A stretch of DNA of 40,613 nucleotides from Theodoxus fluviatilis. Its lineage: Eukaryota; Mollusca; Gastropoda; Cycloneritida; Neritidae. The notes under the pieces are model-generated. The model was not told the DNA's origin. It did no database searches and was given only the letters and a program-made list of their open reading frames with translations. The stretch is from NCBI GenBank assembly GCA_034096865.1, contig JAWQFJ010009427.1:32501-73113 (forward strand), in the 5' to 3' direction. The position numbers and the translations under genes are program-made. Below, piece after piece: positions 1-9,883 of this stretch (position 1 is its first letter; the number at the start of each line of letters is the position of its first letter).

Positions 1-512
1 CGCCATAGATAGATAGAGATAGATATAGATATATTACCAGACAAAGGGCTATCACAGAGTCCTGTTATGTTCCCTGCAGAGCAGTCTAAACAAGCGCTTG
101 ATTGGTCTGACATTACTCCCCGAATGTTGTGGAGCTCCCTACAGCTGTAGTCCTGTACCCAGTTTTCTCCTTGGCAGCCATAGTTTTTCCAAGAGTTCTC
201 ACAAAGTCCTCTCAGTCACGGTTTACTCCGTGCGCGCATGACGCTTGAGCAAAACAATTCATGGATGGATTCATCAAAAGCCATCCGCCTGTTCGCCACT
301 AATTACATTTCCAACGCTACTGAAATTGTTTACATCTCACCTGCAGATGTTTTTGTCGGGTTTCCGAAAACATCTCGACAGCTTCCGATGACTGTGGTAT
401 AATCAGTATGCCCACTCCTTGGAAGACAGTGTACGTAACGAACCCACCGTGCAAATCATGGCACGTTCATGTTTTCATAATCAAGTGAGGGAAAGACTTC
501 AGATGACGAGCA
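1..512. other. No recognisable gene
   Basis: There is a short GATA-type simple repeat in the first 35 bases. After that I see unique-looking intergenic sequence with no coding pattern, splice-bounded exon or RNA gene. Confidence 0.5.
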
Positions 513-571
513 ACACCAGTAAACTTGTCCGCGGAGAAGGGTGCGGGGAAGACAGCGAGCCTGGCGGCATT

Positions 572-976
572 CTAGTCCACTAGAGACTTCGTCTGCCTGC
601 GAAACAGTCTCTAGCATAGTTCATAGCACGTGATGGAAGGATTTTGTCGGCAATATTCAAATAGAGGTCACACGAGAGGCTTGTGATTTAGCCCTCTGCT
701 CCCTGACACACGCCGTTAAAATAGATATGAGACTATTTCGCACAAAACTAATAAATTACGCTTGTTGAGGCAATAAACAAGCGTTTATTCGATAAAAGAA
801 ATGTTTGTGTTGAAATGGAAACAAATTTTGACATCTGAATGATTTCTGTAAAAAGTGAAGAGAAAAAGGTATCCGGGGCGAACTATTGTTGACGCAATGC
901 TGCAATGCGAAGGGTCAAGTCTATTACGCATTCATTGCGAACTGCGCCATAGTCACATGATAGGGGTTCACAGAAT
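572..976 (+). repeat. Dispersed ~400-bp repeat, copy A
   Basis: This stretch matches 5355-5770 in the same orientation over about 400 bp. Shared landmarks include the CACGTGATGGAAGG core, a CACACGAGAGGCTTGTG block, an ACAAGCGTTTATTCGAT block and the end GGGTTCACAGAATG. The two copies differ by scattered substitutions and small indels, so they are old copies of one interspersed element. The sequence just outside (513-571 and 976-1020) carries pieces of the foldback family seen at 3132-3660 and 4479-4658. I find no coding capacity and no clear terminal repeats, so the class is unknown. Confidence 0.8.
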
Positions 977-1020
977 GACCTGGCGGGCCACAAAAGCTGA
1001 CGGGCCACAGCATGTGATTG

Positions 1021-1225
1021 GCGTAAATAAATAAACAAATAAATAGATGGATGGATGGATGGATGATGGATGGATGGATGAATTATTGAATGGGGAAAAA
1101 AAATGATTGAATGAATGACTGAATAAATAAATAAATAAATTCATGAATGAATAATGAATGAATGAATACTGACTAAATAAATGAATGAATGAATGAATGA
1201 ATGAATGAATGAATAAATAACCTCA
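1021..1225. repeat. AT-rich tetranucleotide simple repeats (AATA, GGAT, GAAT)
   Basis: This is a run of imperfect AAATA, GGAT and GAAT repeats, with the (GGAT)n block around 1046-1078. The same GGAT motif heads the dispersed repeats at 2455, 25862 and 28630, so this block may be the head of a lost copy. Confidence 0.85.
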
Positions 1226-1249
1226 TGAAAGCATTCTCTTTTTAGGAAG

Positions 1250-1325
1250 GTAGGTGCCGAGGTTCAGTCCCTGCTAGGGATGACGTGGCTGTTTTTCTCC
1301 ACCATTACAATCTAAACATAGATAT
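1250..1325 (+). repeat. tRNA-like SINE tail, partial copy
   Basis: The sequence contains a B-box-like GGTTCAGTCCCTGCTAGG followed by a TGTTTTTCTCCACCAT block. Related blocks occur at 2240-2285 and 2730-2790. It looks like the right half of a short tRNA-derived repeat whose left half is missing or replaced by simple repeats. The assignment rests on box similarity and recurrence only. Confidence 0.45.
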
Positions 1326-1432
1326 GTGCGTCTCTTTGACAATTGGAGTGTCAATGCGACCCCTTCTATGTGTTCCCTTATTAGTATGAAACGTTCGCGC
1401 TCCCGGAGAGCAGTCACGTGACCCCCCCTCCC

Positions 1433-2128
1433 CCCCTGCACGTGTACTGCAGTCACATGACCTCCCCTGCACGTGTGCTGCAGTCACATGACCTCCCCTG
1501 CACGTGTACTGCAGTCACATGACCTCCCCTGCACGTGTGCTGCAGTCACATGACCTCCCCTGCACGAGTACTGCAGTCACATGACCTCCCCTGCACGTGT
1601 GCTGCAGTCACATGACCTCCCCTGCACGTGTACTGCAGTCACATGACCTCCCCTGCACGTGTACTGCAGTCACATGACCTCCCCTGCACGTGTACTGCAG
1701 TCACATGACCTCCCCTGCACGTGTACTGCAGTCACATGACCTCCCCTGCACGTGTACTGCAGTCACATGACCTCCCCTGCACGAGTACTGCAGTCACATG
1801 ACCTCCCCTGCACGTGTACTGCAGTCACATGACCTCCCCTGCACGTGTACTGCAGTCACATGACCTCCCCTGCACGTGTACTGCAGTCACATGACCTCCC
1901 CTGCACGAGTACTGCAGTCACATGACCTCCCCTGCACGTGTACTGCAGTCACATGACCTCCCCTGCACGTGTGCTGCAGTCACATGACCTCCCCTGCACG
2001 TGTACTGCAGTCACATGGCCTCCCCTGCACGTGTACTGCAGTCACATGACCTCCCCTGCACGTGTACTGCAGTCACATGACCTCCCCTGCACGTGTACTG
2101 CAGTCACATGACCTCCCCTGCACGTGTA
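1433..2128. repeat. 31-bp minisatellite rich in E-box palindromes
   Basis: There are about 22 tandem units of 31 bp with very few differences. Each unit carries CACGTG (CACGAG in units near 1563, 1781 and 1903) and the palindrome GTCACATGAC (altered once near 2014). Just before the array, at 1413-1422, is GTCACGTGAC. These hexamer and decamer types are known binding sites of bHLH-zipper factors (USF, MYC/MAX and MiT/TFE families). Whether they work as regulatory sites here is inference, since no promoter or gene was recognised beside the array. Confidence 0.95.
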
Positions 2129-2171
2129 CATTGACCGCAGGCGAACGACTAACTACGCTGATGAACGCTTC

Positions 2172-2290
2172 TTTTCTTTCAGATCGGGACTTGCCGTAGT
2201 AGCTCGAGCTGTTGGCAGTTGTGCGAGTTGATAATGTGTCGCGGTTCACTCTCTGCTAGAGATGTCTGTGTTTCTCCATCGTTTAACATA
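2172..2290 (+). repeat. tRNA-like SINE copy
   Basis: An A-box-like TAGTAGCTCGAGCTGTTGG is followed about 45 bp later by a degenerate B-box and TCTGCTAGAGATGTCTGTG. The copy at 2678-2790 has the same order of blocks, starting from GATCGGGA. This is consistent with a tRNA-derived short retroposon transcribed by RNA polymerase III. It is too degenerate to be a working tRNA. Confidence 0.5.
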
Positions 2291-2330
2291 CAGAGCCCAA
2301 GCCGTGCGCGGGACACACAAGAGAAATGTA

Positions 2331-2407
2331 GGACCACAGGCGGGGACTGAACCCGCGATCTTTCGGTTAGCGCCCGAACTGCTCTACCAGCTGAGCTACC
2401 GTGGTCC
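2331..2407 (-). ncRNA. tRNA-like sequence (pseudo-tRNA or SINE head)
   Basis: On the minus strand this 77-nt stretch folds into a cloverleaf-like pattern. The acceptor arms pair (ACCACGG with CTGTGGT), the D arm is GCTC/GAGC around AGCTGGTA, the anticodon stem is TTCGG/CCGAA and the T arm is GCGGG-TTCAGTC-CCCGC. The 7-nt anticodon loop GCGCTAA would give anticodon GCT, but position 33 is C rather than the near-invariant U, and there is an extra base before the anticodon stem. A real tRNA-Ser(GCT) would also need a long variable arm, which is absent. I therefore call it a tRNA-derived repeat or pseudogene, not a working tRNA. Confidence 0.6.
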
Positions 2408-2454
2408 GTGTTGTCCTCTCCTGCATACACTGCTCTGTATCAGTGGCATCTTTT

Positions 2455-2668
2455 TAAGAGGATGGATGGATGAATGGATGGATGGAGTTTTACGGCCTAT
2501 CAGCCTTTGTAGGCTATATAAGGCTATATAAGGCCATTAAGCAGGAAAATCCCTAGAACAGTGTAGAGTAAACGCGAATCAAGTCACGATGTCCCTAGTT
2601 ATTCGCCTCTTACGAATCGCGTAGGGAGACGCGGTGAGTCAATTCTTACCCCGAACCCACAGCGGCAT
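2455..2668 (+). repeat. GGAT-headed dispersed repeat, copy 1
   Basis: The copy begins with a GGATGGAT microsatellite, then TTTTACGGCCTATCAGCC, a TAAGGCCATTAAGCA block, CCTAGTTATTCGCCTCTTAC and a final CGAACCCACAG. Copies with the same head and body lie at 25862-26010 and 28630-28827, with a diverged partial at 28895-29040. This copy has an internal duplication of GGCTATATAA near 2510-2532. The element has no coding capacity, and its class is unknown. Confidence 0.85.
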
Positions 2669-2677
2669 CTTTTTAAG

Positions 2678-2795
2678 AGATCGGGATTCGGCGTATTAGC
2701 TGGACCTGTTGGCAATTGTGCAAAATGATTCTGTGTATTAGTCCAGTTCCTGCTAGGTGCGACTCTTATTCTCCACAGTCATGTCATGGGAAACG
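2678..2795 (+). repeat. tRNA-like SINE copy
   Basis: This stretch is similar to 2172-2290 over the whole length: GATCGGGA, TTAGCTGGACCTGTTGGCA, TAGTCCAGTTCCTGCTAGG and a TCTCCACAG tail. It is a second, independently diverged copy placed directly after the GGAT-headed repeat. Confidence 0.5.
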
Positions 2796-3131
2796 TTGTC
2801 CATTGTAAACAAAACATCTCAAGTGGTTCGTGATTTAGAACACGCTCTAAATGTGTGATTATTTCACTTGTAAAAACATTTGCCTGTCAACCAATGGGAA
2901 AGCCACATTCTTCTGCATCGATTTTCAGTGGAAGTATCAAGACCAGCGATTGGTGTTTCCTGTTATTACCTAGTGACGCGAGTATGCAAATGAGATGATG
3001 AGTGAAATCAGTGGAATAGCCTCACTATCCCCAAGTGCCCGTCAGCAGTCTTCAGTGCACAGTCGCCCTGTGCCTTGTCATTTACCTCGCAAAAGGACAG
3101 ACCGGGGAGTCCTTCGGAAATACTTCCAGAG
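2796..3131. other. No recognisable gene
   Basis: This is unique-looking intergenic sequence between dispersed repeats. No exon-like or RNA signal was seen. Confidence 0.4.
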
Positions 3132-3660
3132 ATGGGCCACACTAGTGGACTCCTCCAAGGAGAGGTGTGTGGGAAAGACAGCCAAGCTGACGGCCCACAC
3201 AAGCTGACGGCCCACACAAGCTGACGGCCCACACAAGCTGACGGCCCACACAAGCTGACGGCCCACACAAGCTGACGGCCCACACAAGCTGACGGCCCAC
3301 ACAAGCTGACGGCCCACACAAGCTGACGGCCCACGCAAGCTGACGGCCCACACAAGCTGACGGCCCACACAAGCTGACGGCCCACACAAGCTGACGGCCC
3401 ACACAAGCTGACGGCCCACACAAGCTAGCGGGCCACAGTATATGACAACCAAGAAATCTTGGTCGATTAATTCGCAGTGAATTCACAGTTATTCACACAC
3501 AGAATGACAACAGAATCTGAAAGTTCGAGAGAGAAAAACACACCACAAACTCGTAAAACGCAGCCAGGCAGATGTTGTGGCCCGCCAGCTTGTGTGGTCC
3601 GCCAACTTTGGCTGTCTTTATCACACCCCTCTCCTCGGAGGAGTCCACTAGTGTGGCACG
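3132..3660. mobile_element. Foldback element with internal minisatellite
   Basis: The left arm (about 3132-3200) starts GGGCCACACTAGTGGACTCC and the right arm (about 3575-3658) ends with its reverse complement. Both contain the GGAGAGG-TGTG and GACAGCCAA blocks. Between the arms lie a 17-bp minisatellite (3187-3432) and a short unique stretch. Related inverted arms make up the smaller element at 4479-4658. Foldback or MITE-like DNA elements have this layout. No transposase is present, and I see no convincing target duplication. Confidence 0.7.
3187..3432. repeat. 17-bp minisatellite
   Basis: About 14 near-identical tandem copies of GCTGACGGCCCACACAA. The unit matches the sub-terminal part of the foldback arms, so the array probably grew from one arm. 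Because 17 is not a multiple of 3, all three minus-strand frames stay open, which gives spurious ORFs. Confidence 0.95.
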
Positions 3661-4215
3661 TCACTGGCAGCTTTTCCAGTCCACATGCGTGACATTAGCC
3701 TCTACCACACATTCATCGGCACATCTTTCCTTGCTCCTCTCTCTCCTCTTGTCCTCCTTTCACGACCCTCTTCTGGGAGAACTTCTCCCAAATTGGCAAT
3801 GTCATGTAAATGAATACACAGTGAAATATTAAAAACCTTCCAGAGCGACTGTGGCAGTTTTCTCTACCATCACTCGATTGCCAGAACCACTGGGACTGGA
3901 TACAGCCACTCCCTGCATCACCTTCACAATTCTCCCCACACTTGCAGAATGAGCAGCAAGCCCATGGGATAAAAACAACTACTTTTGAGTGAGTTCAGCT
4001 CAGAACTCTAGGAACAAAACCTGAGCATTTTGTCTGGCAACTCCATCTCTTCCCAAGGCACTGATCAAATAGGACCTCGTGAGTAGTCCATCATCATGTG
4101 TGACTATATTGTTTTTTTTCTTCTGAAATCGTCACTTGGATACAGGCACGAAGATGTCTATCAAATCATAATCATGGTAAACCGTGCGTGTGTACAGACA
4201 CGCCAGCGCACGCAC
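3661..4215. other. No recognisable gene
   Basis: Intergenic sequence with no repeat family, exon or RNA signal that I can support. Confidence 0.4.
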
Positions 4216-4217
4216 GT

Positions 4218-4262
<45 letters not shown>
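4218..4262. repeat. (CA)n microsatellite
   Basis: About 22 uninterrupted CA units. Confidence 0.98.
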
Positions 4263-4263
<1 letters not shown>

Positions 4264-4478
4264 GTTCACTATGTACTCGTGGCCTTGTGGACTAAATTCA
4301 TTCTCTGTCTCTTTTCTAAAAAGTCTCACACGGAAAACGGCTATGTTATTTCATAAAAGTACAACACTTTTAACCAGATCGCAAAACTTGGCTCTTTGCT
4401 CTGAGCCTTGCAAACATTCTAATGTCACGGGACCAGTCTTAATTTAGGCAAGTTCCGGCTACACTTCTTCAAGCGGGC

Positions 4479-4658
4479 CACACTAGTACAGTGGACTCGT
4501 CCGAGGAGAGGGGTGCGGGAAAGACAGCGAAGATGACGTAACACACAAGCTGACGGGCCACAGCATCAGATTGGCTGCGTTTTTACATGGGCGTTCATGC
4601 TCGAAAATGCTCTTTCCCACACCCCTCTCCTCGGACGAGTCCACTAGGATGGCCCGCC
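4479..4658. mobile_element. Short foldback/MITE-like element
   Basis: The ends GCGGGCCA and TGGCCCGC are inverted repeats. The match continues inward through the GGACTCGTCCGAGGAGAGGG block on the left and its complement at about 4609-4650. The arms are near 45 bp in a 180-bp element. The centre carries GCTGACGGGCCACAGCAT, also found at 994-1012. It is non-autonomous, and no clear target duplication was seen. Confidence 0.7.
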
Positions 4659-4684
4659 TGCGGCAGTCTAGCCCAAGTTCCTAT

Positions 4685-5238
4685 GTCTGGTCAAAGACAC
4701 TATCTAACGGGACCGCCAGCTTCGCCGAATTGCGAGAGAGCCAGTGCTTCGCGGGAACATCACTTCCGGTGAACCCCTATTTTACAATAGCTGTGCTGTT
4801 CACTCTCCGATGAAAGCTCACTAACTTATAATATTAATTTGTCAGTTTGAAGAATATTTCTTGTTGAAAATTTCAGCACCTAAACTTTTGCAAGAAAACT
4901 AACGGCAATACTGAAAAATCACGCGCACAGTCCTGCACTGGTGCGGCAAATATAAACAAATTGATCGAATATGAATTCTTGCTTCATTACGCTTAAAGTG
5001 TCTTTGATTATGATAGTAATACACTACCTTCTTTCAATCTTCGAATTATTTTAATGCAGATACGCATGAAAGATATTACTATGTGAAAACACGATTATTA
5101 CTAGTCCACTGTAGCTTTCATTCTACCGGAAGTGATGTTCCCATGAACGTCAAAACGTCACAAGAGGCCAAATGACAAATCGCGTCAAAACTGCAGAAGC
5201 TGGCAGTCCCGTTAGATAGTGTTTTTGTTCTGGTCCAG
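4685..5238. mobile_element. Inverted-repeat element with ~100-bp arms
   Basis: The left arm (about 4685-4782) carries CACTATCTAACGGGAC, a GCCAGCTTC block and GGAACATCACTTCCGGT. The right arm (about 5124-5236) is its reverse complement with a 13-bp extra block. The 340 bp between the arms is AT-rich and non-coding. The structure fits a non-autonomous DNA transposon, but the exact ends are uncertain. Confidence 0.65.
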
Positions 5239-5354
5239 TCGTCATAGCAACGACTCGGCTGTCGATATCGCACATTGAGAAGAAAGTTGCCCTTGCATGC
5301 ACAGAAATGACGCAAAGGTTTATCAGAGACTTATATAGATAGCACTCCGAGAGC

Positions 5355-5770
5355 ATTCTAGTAAACTAGAGATTTCGCCTACCGGCAAAATTATCTCTAG
5401 CACAGTTCACATCACGTGATGGAAGGTTTTTGGCCAATTTATGCAAACAGAGGTCACACGAGAGGCTTGTGGGATAGCCGATGTGCTCTCTGACATACGC
5501 CGTTAAAGTAGTTCTAAGACTATTTCGCACAAAACTCTTAACTTACTCTTGTTGAGACAACAAACAAGCGTTTATTCGATACAATAAAAGTTTGTGTTGA
5601 AATGGAACCAAGGTTTTACATCTGAATGATTTATGTAAAAAGTGGAGAGAAAAATAGTATCAGAACGAACTATTTTTGGCGCAAGGCTGTAATGCCAAGG
5701 GTCAAGCCTATTACGCATTCATTGCGAACTGTGCCAGAGTCAATACTACTGACTCGGGTTCACAGAATGC
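5355..5770 (+). repeat. Dispersed ~400-bp repeat, copy B
   Basis: Second copy of the element at 572-976, in the same orientation, diverged but alignable end to end. It runs directly into the composite repeat that starts near 5765. Confidence 0.8.
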
Positions 5771-6330
5771 TCCGAGAGAGCAAACTTCCACCAACATAGC
5801 TAGAATTTCTCTTTCATGGTCTATATGATTAATAAAGGCAGCATGTTCTGCTAGACAAGCCTGACTCGACGAAGTTTGGTTCATTTTATTGGAAAAAAGC
5901 GATATCTGAATGAGTTACTCATAAGCCCGCGTCCTCGCTAGTTTGACGTCATCAACGTCGTGATGTTCAATATAAAAAACCGCTGGCGCTGAAACTCCAG
6001 GTTTTGGCATTTAAAAAAAAAACTTTTAAAAAAGATCGGGTTCGAACCCGCAACCTCTCGAGAAAAGAGGGGGCAAGAACACACACACACAAAAACACAA
6101 AAAACCAGGTCGGGTTAGAACCCACAACCTCTCGAAAAAAGAGAGAGAAAAAAGGTTTCAGCGCAGAATCGAACCTGGTCACGCATGATCAAGAGTCCAA
6201 CGCTCTACCAGATGTGCCGTTGGAGAACTGATATGACTGAGTGTTTGTAAAGCATTTATAACGCTCTTTTCCGTAAACCCCATTGGTTCTTATTTTGCAC
6301 TGTAAATTGTAGAAAAATGGATGATAGTTC
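5765..6330 (-). repeat. Composite tRNA-box dispersed repeat, copy 1
   Basis: Read on the minus strand this element has an A-box-like GGCACATCTGGTAGAGC and the B-box GGTTCGATTC, followed by two more B-box-like blocks (GGGTTCTAACCC and GGGTTCGAACCC) separated by T-rich and TG-rich stretches. It ends near CCAAAACCTGGAGTTTCAGC. The match to 7240-7860 covers most of its length. The outer 120 bp and the tRNA-like part also match 39832-40060. I infer a polymerase-III-type retroposon built from more than one tRNA-like module. Confidence 0.65.
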
Positions 6331-6399
6331 ATGAAATTTGAGTGGTCTTGTACATTTTAGGATACTCAAGGTCTATTTCTGCCAAGTTTAATATCGATT

Positions 6400-6900
6400 C
6401 ACTGCCATTAGGCCACGCATTTCGCCATTCCGTCAACTGACATTTGAGGGGGGGGGGGGGGGTGTTCGAGTTTACGACCTAAAAAATCACTTTCTTTTCA
6501 AACCTCGATTCTGAAAATTTGATACATTCAATCGGACCTAACTTCCAGTAAGTGTGCAAAATGTCAAGGAAATCCGCCAGTAGTTTTTGAGATATCAGCC
6601 ATTAAGTCTGGACTGACAGACAGACACACAGATAATATTACGTCACGTTATTCGATGTCAAATGATCACGTCACACATTTTGCATTTCGCCATTCCGTCA
6701 ATTGCTATTTTAGGGGGGTGTTTTCGAGTTGACGACCTAAAAAATCACTTTCTTCTCAAACCTCGATTCTGAAAATTTGATACATTCAATCGGACCTAAC
6801 TTCCAGTAACTGTGCAAAATGTCAAGGAAATCTGACTAGCAGTTTTTGAGATATCAGCCGTTAAGTCGGGACTGACAGACTGACACACAGACAGACAGAC
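6400..6900 (+). repeat. GACA-tailed dispersed repeat, copies 1 and 2
   Basis: Two copies (about 6418-6635 and 6677-6898) share CATTTCGCCATTCCGTCAA, TCGATTCTGAAAATTTGATA, AATCGGACCTAACTTCCAGT and TTTTTGAGATATCAGCC. They end in GACAGACAGACA-type tails. Two more copies lie at 9010-9200 and 9478-9690. Copy 1 contains a poly-G run near 6451. There is no coding content. Confidence 0.85.
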
Positions 6901-7047
6901 AAAGTCTGTAGGACCTCCAGTAAACTTGGAGGGATAAAGTCTGTAGGACCTCCAGTAAACTTGGAGGGATAAAATCTGTAGGACCTCCAGTAAACTTGGA
7001 GGGATTAAATCTGTAGGACCTCCAGTAAACTTGGAGGGATAAAATCT
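6900..7047 (+). repeat. 35-bp tandem repeat with hairpin core
   Basis: Four copies of a 35-bp unit built around GTAGGACCTCCAGTAAAC. Each unit can form a hairpin from CCTCCA and TGGAGG. The same unit follows the GACA tail at 9360-9432 (two copies) and 9692-9727 (one copy). It is therefore the 3' part of the dispersed element, present in different copy numbers. Confidence 0.9.
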
Positions 7048-7239
7048 CTATTCATGCTTTCATCTCCCAAACTACATAACAGATAACATTCTCTTTTTGG
7101 TTCTAATTCACAAACGAGATAACAGAGAAACTCCAAAAGTTAAGGGGTTGTTGTTTTCGTAAAAGGCTGATCTTTCTTTAAATGTTATCAGAATCCGCTG
7201 TGAGAACTTAAAGTTATTTTGCTGTACACGTAAGTAGAG

Positions 7240-7602
7240 ATACTCAGAGAGCGCAAACCTCCACCAAGAAAGCCACGACTACTCTTCTGTGTGATAATTC
7301 AGACAGGGTTTTCTGCTAGCCAGGCCTGAGGCTGTGAAGTTTAGTACATTTTAGTGGCTGAAACTTCTGAAAGCGATTTCTTAGTGCAAACCGCATAGGA
7401 TGACGTCATGAATACTTTGACGTCATCAACTTCGTGATTAGCGATAACACTTTTCTTTTAGGTCGTAATTCCAATACAGGATAACAGATTACCGCCGAAA
7501 TTTAATAAAAACCGCTGGCGCTGAACCCCCAGGTTTTGGCATAATTTTTTTTTTTAAATCGGGTTCGAACCCGCAAGCTCTCGAGAAAAGAGGGGGAAAA
7601 CA

Positions 7603-7684
<82 letters not shown>

Positions 7685-7862
7685 TTAAAAACCAGGTTGG
7701 GTTTGAACCCACAACCTCTCGAAAAAAGAGAAGAAAAAAAAGTTTCAGCGCAGAATCGAACCTGGTCATGCATGACCAAGAGTCTAACGCTCTACCAGCT
7801 GAGAGAGAATTGATGTGGCGGCGTGCTTGTAAAGCATTTATAACGTTCTTTTCCGTGGCCAC
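7240..7862 (-). repeat. Composite tRNA-box dispersed repeat, copy 2
   Basis: This is a copy of the element at 5765-6330 with the same three B-box-like blocks. It is longer because a (CA)n tract (7602-7682) has expanded between the modules. It includes TGACGTCA palindromes near 7403 and 7421, also present in copy 1. No coding content. Confidence 0.65.
7602..7682. repeat. (CA)n microsatellite
   Basis: About 40 CA units inside the composite repeat. Copy 1 has only a few CA units at the equivalent place. Confidence 0.98.
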
Positions 7863-7954
7863 ACGAGCAGCTAAATCTCAACCGGCTGAATAAAAGCAAA
7901 GGAGTCTGTGCGGGGGTGAGTCTCAGATCTGCATTTGAAATTTAACATTACTGC

Positions 7955-8531
7955 TCATTGCTCGTGCATGGCTGTATAAGTGGTTTTTTTAATCATTTAT
8001 CTGTTACGTGTTTGATTTGATGGATTAACCTAAGCTCGCAGTCCAAAATTGTAGAACCTACTCTTGAAGTGGTGTGTGTGGAGCCAAAAAGCTTGTGCAA
8101 CTGTCCTTCGCACTGACTGTCCTATGCACGGACTGTCCTTTGCACTGACTGTCCTATGCACGGACTGTCCTTTGCACTGACCGTCCTTTGCATTAACTTT
8201 CCTTCACACTGACATGTCGCGCTCACCAGTGCTTCGGACACATGCCGGTCATTCTGTGCACTGGTCAGTGTGAAAGTGCATAGGACAGTCAGTGCATCAG
8301 ACAGTCAGTGCATAGAACAGTCAGTGTGAAGGACAGTTAATGCAAAGGACAGTCCGTGCATAGGACAGTCAGTGCGAAGGACAGTTGCGCAAGCTTTTTG
8401 GCTCCACACACAACACTTCAAGTGTAGCTTATAAAATTTTGGAATACGAGCTTCGGTTACTCCATCAAACACGTAACAGATACATGATTAAAAACCCAAA
8501 AACACTTACCCAGCCTTGCACGAGCAATGAG
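7955..8531. mobile_element. Large palindromic foldback element
   Basis: The arms 7955-8236 and 8250-8531 are reverse complements with scattered mismatches, from GCTCATTGCTCGTGCA on the left to TGCACGAGCAATGAG on the right. The inner part of each arm is a series of about 16-bp units alternating ACTGTCCTTTGCACTG-like and ACTGTCCTATGCACGG-like sequences. As single-stranded RNA or DNA it would form a hairpin of about 280 bp. No ORF is present. It fits a non-autonomous foldback transposon. Confidence 0.8.
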
Positions 8532-9005
8532 GATGGTTCATCTTCTGCTTAGCAGCGTCAAGATCGAAAGAAAGTCGATACATAATGTGCTGCTAAAATC
8601 TTTCCACATTGATCTGAAGCACCGAGCTGTTACTTCCACCGTTTAATCCGCTTGCTAATAGATCTTAAGTTCGTCTAAATAACATGAATAGTATTTATTC
8701 ATACCCCTGTCTATCACAGTCTGAGAAATCTTCTCACTGTCTGGCAAAAATGAGACACAAATGCTGTCCAGAATATTACAATGCAAAGAGTTAGTCAGCG
8801 TTCATTCGGAAGCCATTTTTCCGTCTGCGCATCTGTTACCATGCGAGATACAGCGAGAAAGAGATGTGGCTGTCGAGTGGGTCGCCATTCCATCAACTGA
8901 CCACTTGCATCGTAAAAAATCCTTCTTTATCCTTTCACCAATGTTCTCAAAATTCATCCTTATCAAAACTCTACTCGCAAATGACGTCACGTTGTTGATG
9001 ACGTC
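8532..9005. other. No gene; diverged edge of dispersed repeat
   Basis: Mostly unique-looking sequence. Around 8880-8900 a GTCGCCATTCCATCAACTGA block resembles the start of the GACA-tailed repeat, perhaps a diverged extra copy. Confidence 0.4.
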
Positions 9006-9009
9006 ACAC

Positions 9010-9432
<423 letters not shown>

Positions 9433-9477
9433 ATTACGTCACGTTATTCGCCGTCAAATGATCACGTCACACATTTT

Positions 9478-9730
9478 GCATTTCGCCATTCCGTCAATTG
9501 ACATTTTAGGGGGGTGTTTTCGAGTTTACGATATTAAAAAATCACTTTCTTTTCAAACCTCGATTCTGAAAATTTGATAAATTCAATCGGACCTAACTTC
9601 CAGTAAGTGTGCAAAATGTCAAGGAAATCCGTCCAGTAGTTTTTGAGAAATCAGCCGTTAAGTCGGGACTGACAGACTGACACACAGATAAAGTCTGTAG
9701 GACCTCCAGTAAACCTAGAGGGATAAAAAT
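9478..9730 (+). repeat. GACA-tailed dispersed repeat, copy 4
   Basis: Full body copy ending in a short GACTGACAGACTGACACACA tail and a single 35-bp hairpin unit. The AAATTACGTCACGTTATTCG block before it also occurs before the copy at 6677. Confidence 0.85.
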
Positions 9731-9789
9731 AAAACAACTAAATTCTCCAGTTTTCGGGAATTTACCAGTTCTCTCCCTCACTGTATCTG

Positions 9790-9829
9790 TTTCTCTCTGT
9801 CTCTTTGTCTCTCTGTCTCTTTATCTCTT

Positions 9830-9867
<38 letters not shown>

Positions 9868-9868
9868 C
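9790..9868. repeat. (CT)n-rich microsatellite
   Basis: Interrupted TCTCTGTCTC repeats ending in a pure CT run. It directly precedes the LINE fragment. Confidence 0.95.
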
Positions 9869-9883
9869 GATGCATTTTTCAAA

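Noticed and set aside
1433..2128. CRISPR-like array of 31-bp units
   Set aside because: There are no unique spacers, since whole units are tandem copies, and the window is animal DNA without cas genes.
2331..2407. Functional tRNA-Ser(GCT)
   Set aside because: Position 33 is C, there is an extra base before the anticodon stem, and the long variable arm expected for tRNA-Ser is missing.
3008..3486. Repetitive WAVSLCGPSACVGRQ-type proteins on the minus strand
   Set aside because: Three overlapping frames of the same 17-bp minisatellite give the same peptide, which shows a repeat artefact.
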